This document shows, one piece after another, positions 60,601 to 64,000 of a stretch of DNA of 64,000 bases. This DNA comes from Burhinus oedicnemus (lineage: Eukaryota > Chordata > Aves > Charadriiformes > Burhinidae). Under the pieces are notes generated by a model. That model saw nothing but the letters and a program-made list of their open reading frames with translations, did no database searches and had not been told where the DNA came from. The DNA lies in NCBI GenBank assembly GCA_008921705.1, contig VFFE01009068.1, positions 1,147,977 through 1,211,976 on the forward strand, written 5' to 3'. Made by a program: the position numbers and the translations under genes. The number at the start of each line of letters is the position of its first letter. Positions within the stretch are counted from its first letter, which is position 1.

Positions 60601-63600
60601 TTCAGTAAATATCTTGTTTGACTTTTTTTCTCTATTTTTTTCATTAAAAGCCTTTAATACGGATTAGCCTTTAACTGAAATCCACACTCAGTCACCATTT
60701 CTTTTTCACTTGCATTCCTGTATTGAAAAATGAATAAAAACTCTAGAACTAGCACATAAGCATGTAAAATATATTAAACTACTAGTATATAAATGAGAAT
60801 TCTGTAATCATACAAGGGAAAAAGAAATACTGAAACCTTTTAAAAGAGATCAGCATTCATTCTGATTGGTTTTAGTATTTAGCTATTCAAGAAGTTGGCT
60901 AATTGCCAACAACACATAGCAAAAAAAATACCTTGGTGACCCACTAATAAACTCTAAATCCTGAAATCAATGCCAGGCAAAGGGCCACTGTCTAATAAAG
61001 CCAACTAAAGGATTTTAAAGCCTTCACCTACTTTCAAAGGCACAAGAGGCCAGCAAGCGTACAGACACAGAGTTTCAAGTCTATTGGCATAATGAGCAAA
61101 ACCACTGCGTCTGTCTTTAGTAAACACATTAGTGCAAAAGTGTTGTTTCAGCACAGAAATATGATTTAAGCAGCTGTAACTTTCCATGTGTTCCATCTAT
61201 CTGATCTCAGTTCACAGAACCAAAGATAAATATATCAGGACAGCTATTTTTTCTCAAATTGAGCTGTGCAAATCTGTACAATTAATTATTTTATCAGCTG
61301 AATTTGACCTATTTTTACTATTTAAATCAGTGGATTTATGAAAGTGGCTATGTTTTCCAGAATCTAAGATATTACTTTTGTTAGGAAAACTGTCTAAGGA
61401 ATCAAGTAAGTTTTAAACTGCTGTAGCAGGTCAGTTCGTTTTTGTTAAACAGGACTAGCTGTATAATCAAAGTAATTCTTTCTAATCTACTTTCGTCTTT
61501 AAACCTGTTCTATTTATCATGTCTTTTGAACAGAGATGGACAAAGTAGCAAAAACCAGCAAACTCACACAAAGTAATTACATTCTCAAAGCACCATTTTA
61601 AAATAAATTTGCTCTCATTCAAAAAGTAGGTGTACTCTCGACACATTTACATTTTGAGTATTATGTTAGTATGGTACTTGAACACTCGAGCAGTAAAGAA
61701 TTTCAGTTTTCCCAGCTGGATACACATAGCTGTCCTAACATCTTGCTGTTGAACAGGGTTAGATACCTATTTGCCCAGAGACTGTTCATGCACAAAGAAC
61801 GAGAAAGAACTGAGTATGGCACCTTCCTTAAAATGTCAAATTGATATGAATTGACTGTGTACTACTATCAGTGTTTTTTCAAGGGAGCTAACACAACTAC
61901 CAGTGCCAACTTGGAAAGACCATCCATAATCTGAACAACTGCATTCCTTTGACAGTTGCAAGCACAGACATGATTTGATGGCATTCAATAGTTTGTTTTC
62001 ATGAGATCCTAATGATTGGTATTAGTCTTCATTTCTTTATCATTGACAGTAAGCTAAGTGTACGAGTATGAAGTAGGATAAGATCCTGCTGAATTACATT
62101 AGAGTTAGGGAGAGGAAAAGTGTGTGTATGATAAATGGAAGTATCTAGGTGTCACATTGCTGTGCGTCTCTCAGATATCATGTTTTGAAAGTCGTCTCCT
62201 CTAGGGCAGCAGGACAGCCCTATGAGTGATGATTTAAGGTAGAGAAAAACAGCCTACACGTTTGGGTTTTTTATTCAGCACACCTGCATACTTAAATTGA
62301 ACTGATCCTTACTGAAATCCTTACAAAACTAAGTAAACTAGTGCATTTTTTTTTAAACGAAAGTCAGATAACTTAGCTTGAAATCTGAATTTCATCGCTT
62401 GTGGAGCCATTTTACTATGCATCGTTGAGTCTTGACAGTGTTAACATATAAAGCCTTTTCCCTTCAGTGCAATACCTGAATTTTATTCAAAGATGGTATT
62501 TTTTTATTTATGAATCTTGTTCAGGGGGAAAAAGTGGACTTTTAATTCAAGCTTCAAATGTGCTGCATGACTACTTAGCTAACACAACACATGGGAATAG
62601 TAATCTCCATCAAGTGAAGCAAAAATGACTGAAACTATCCGAAAAGTGTTACAAGAGCTTTTTTGAGAGGCTTGATCACTGCCGTGGAAAATGAGAGGCA
62701 AAGGAGGCAATGTTTAAAAAAAAAAGTAAAGAAAAAATTTCTAGTTACCTTTAAAAACTGTTTCTAGGTGTCTTATTCTCCGCACAAAATTATCTGGAGT
62801 TCTATGGAATATTTTAAGCAATTAGATTTAAAGGCACAAGAAAATAGTATACTTTGCCATGCCTGAAATGAAAAATACATTGCCTTATGGCAAACACCAG
62901 TATGAATAGTGATGTCCAGTACCAGCTTGCTCAGGAAGTAGATCACGTGCTATGCACTGTATATATATCATGTAGTACTCAGCATTTTCTCCACCACAGT
63001 ACTGCTGGAAATTGCAGTACTGGCCAAGCCTTAGGGGACATTGTTCCAATATAGAGGTATGCATTTCTTGTGTGTCTAGTATCTTTTATCATGTTAAGTT
63101 ATGTTTTAGAGGTTCTTCTGTCTTCATTCACACTGAGAAATCAATGACACTTCTGTTTGTCCTTCTTCAGATTCAGTTTGAAGTTTATAGGAGCGGCAAA
63201 ATCTAGCGACACGGAATGCAACAGATTTTTCAGCTCTGCAGTCCTGTTTGGTAACTAGGCTTTGTTACCAAGCAGAAAACCAGTGAATATATTCTCTGAG
63301 CTAGATGTATTAAATCACATCAGCTACCCTCAAGCTCTATCCAAAACAATAAAATAAGAATACTTAGGTAAATATTGCATCATCAGAGAGAGCTTAGTGT
63401 CTGAGCACTAAATATGAGGTGGTATTCTTATGTTTACATAATACAGGTTCTAGGCAAGAACAGTTTATTCAAAGCCCATTTGAAAAGGGCAGTAACACCC
63501 CTACTGGCTTTTATAGAGGTTGGGTTGGACAAGCTAGGGCAGAAATTAGGGGAAAAAGGGGAAAAAAAAATAAAAACCTTTTAGAAATCATGCAGGATCC

Positions 63601-63681
63601 AGTGTAAAAGAAAAATCAGTGACGTGTATTAAAATCATGGAAGAATCACGGCTATATAATGGGAGAAGATTCTAGAGCAGC
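57691..63681. other. Long unclassified AT-rich stretch
   Basis: About 6 kb with no recognised gene or transposable element. Open frames reach 113 codons (60244-60585, minus) without domains. It contains the stem-loop listed at 63244-63275 and short A-runs. Confidence 0.5.
63244..63275. repeat. Near-perfect 12-bp inverted repeat
   Basis: CTGTTTGGTAAC at 63244-63255 and GTTACCAAGCAG at 63264-63275 pair at 11 of 12 positions, with a G-T pair possible at the odd one in RNA. The spacer is 8 bases. Confidence 0.65.
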
Positions 63682-64000
63682 TGTACTGCGTGCTAGTGCC
63701 CAGGCGCTGGCAGCAGGGCGGCCCCTGTGTGGCACGGCCGGGGCTGCCCCGTGCCGGCCACAGCCGGTTCCAGCCGGCTCCAAGGGCCCCAGCGCAGGGC
63801 CCAGCTGAGCCCCTCAGCCACGGGCGGGCGCCGCGGGAAAAGCCTGGGTCAGAAAGGGCAAAACGCTGCCCGGCAGCCGGGGCTGAGGGAAACCGGGGCA
63901 GAAACGGCCCTGCCAGCCCCGAGGGGAGAGCAGGAGGAGGGCAGGAGGGGCTCCGGGTGCCCCCCCGCAGACGCGGCCCTGGCAGAGGCCTCGGTGGAAG
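63682..64000 (+). mobile_element. Probable 5' part of a CpG-rich LTR, cut by the window edge
   Basis: At about 63682 the sequence turns abruptly GC- and CpG-rich. Despite high divergence, its order of blocks follows the LTR at 56588-57685: TGTACTGCGTG at the start (against TGTATTGGGTT), CCGGTTCCAGCCGGCTCCAAG-type wording near 63763 (against CCAGTACCAGCCAGCTCC), GGGCAAAACGCTGCC near 63857 (against GGGTAAAAAAAAAAATGCTG), ACGGCCCTGCCAGCCCC (against ACAACCCTGCAGACACC), then AGGAGGGGCTCC (against GAGGAGGTGCTCC). The element continues beyond the window, so neither its end nor a target duplication can be seen. The alternative is a CpG island at the promoter of a gene lying to the right. Confidence 0.55.

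Noticed and set aside
1..64000. A new defence or mobile system, CRISPR-like arrays or a gene cluster
   Set aside because: No regularly spaced repeats with unique spacers, no adjacent coding genes and no bacterial-type coding density exist. All coding signals trace to CR1, and all LTRs are solo.

Overview
This looks like nuclear DNA of a bird. It is AT-rich and gene-poor, and its recognisable content is almost entirely transposable elements. The evidence for a bird is the set of CR1 non-LTR retrotransposon copies with the avian 3' end (octamer tails of the ATTCTATG type, plus one tail made of an ATTCT-type pentamer), together with three solo LTRs resembling endogenous-retrovirus LTRs I know from bird genomes. 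A non-galliform bird is my guess from the LTR types, not something shown. I find no host protein-coding gene, tRNA, rRNA or CRISPR. The window is therefore intergenic or lies inside a very large intron.

Layout: 1-5 kb is mostly unclassified, with two short CR1 3' ends (1478-2056, 2180-2398). At 5.3-7.1 kb lies an old, heavily decayed CR1 ORF2. Its middle is replaced by unrelated DNA, a (AATAG)24 microsatellite and a very short opposite-strand CR1 whose tail is that microsatellite. A minus-strand CR1 3' end is at 9430-9900. The largest element is the CR1 at 11289-14395, which carries endonuclease, reverse transcriptase and C-terminal regions broken by stops and frameshifts. After another long unclassified stretch come a minus-strand CR1 (22480-23415), a 50-bp CR1 tail (24356-24404) and a better-preserved CR1 (26783-28226) with all reverse transcriptase signature motifs intact. 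A perfect 44-bp tandem duplication is at 28931-29018, and a probable ancient repeat is at 31896-32145.

The second half holds the solo LTRs: 36257-36838 (minus, with an internal (TAA)21), 47686-48389 (minus, rich in perfect hairpins) and 56588-57685 (plus, flanked by a perfect 5-bp target duplication). A last CR1 end is at 49045-49487. The final 320 bases are abruptly GC- and CpG-rich. They resemble the 5' part of a relative of the 56588 LTR, cut by the window edge. Between these elements I see only unclassified sequence with simple repeats and a few perfect inverted repeats.

No element here appears autonomous. I did not find a convincing new biological system. The best leads are structural: the microsatellites that grew out of retroelement parts, the hairpin-rich LTR, the palindrome pair near 42.5 kb, the CpG-rich partial LTR at the right edge, and a few stretches that read like conserved non-coding DNA. 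All coordinates of element edges are by eye and can be off by 5 to 30 bases unless a duplication fixes them.
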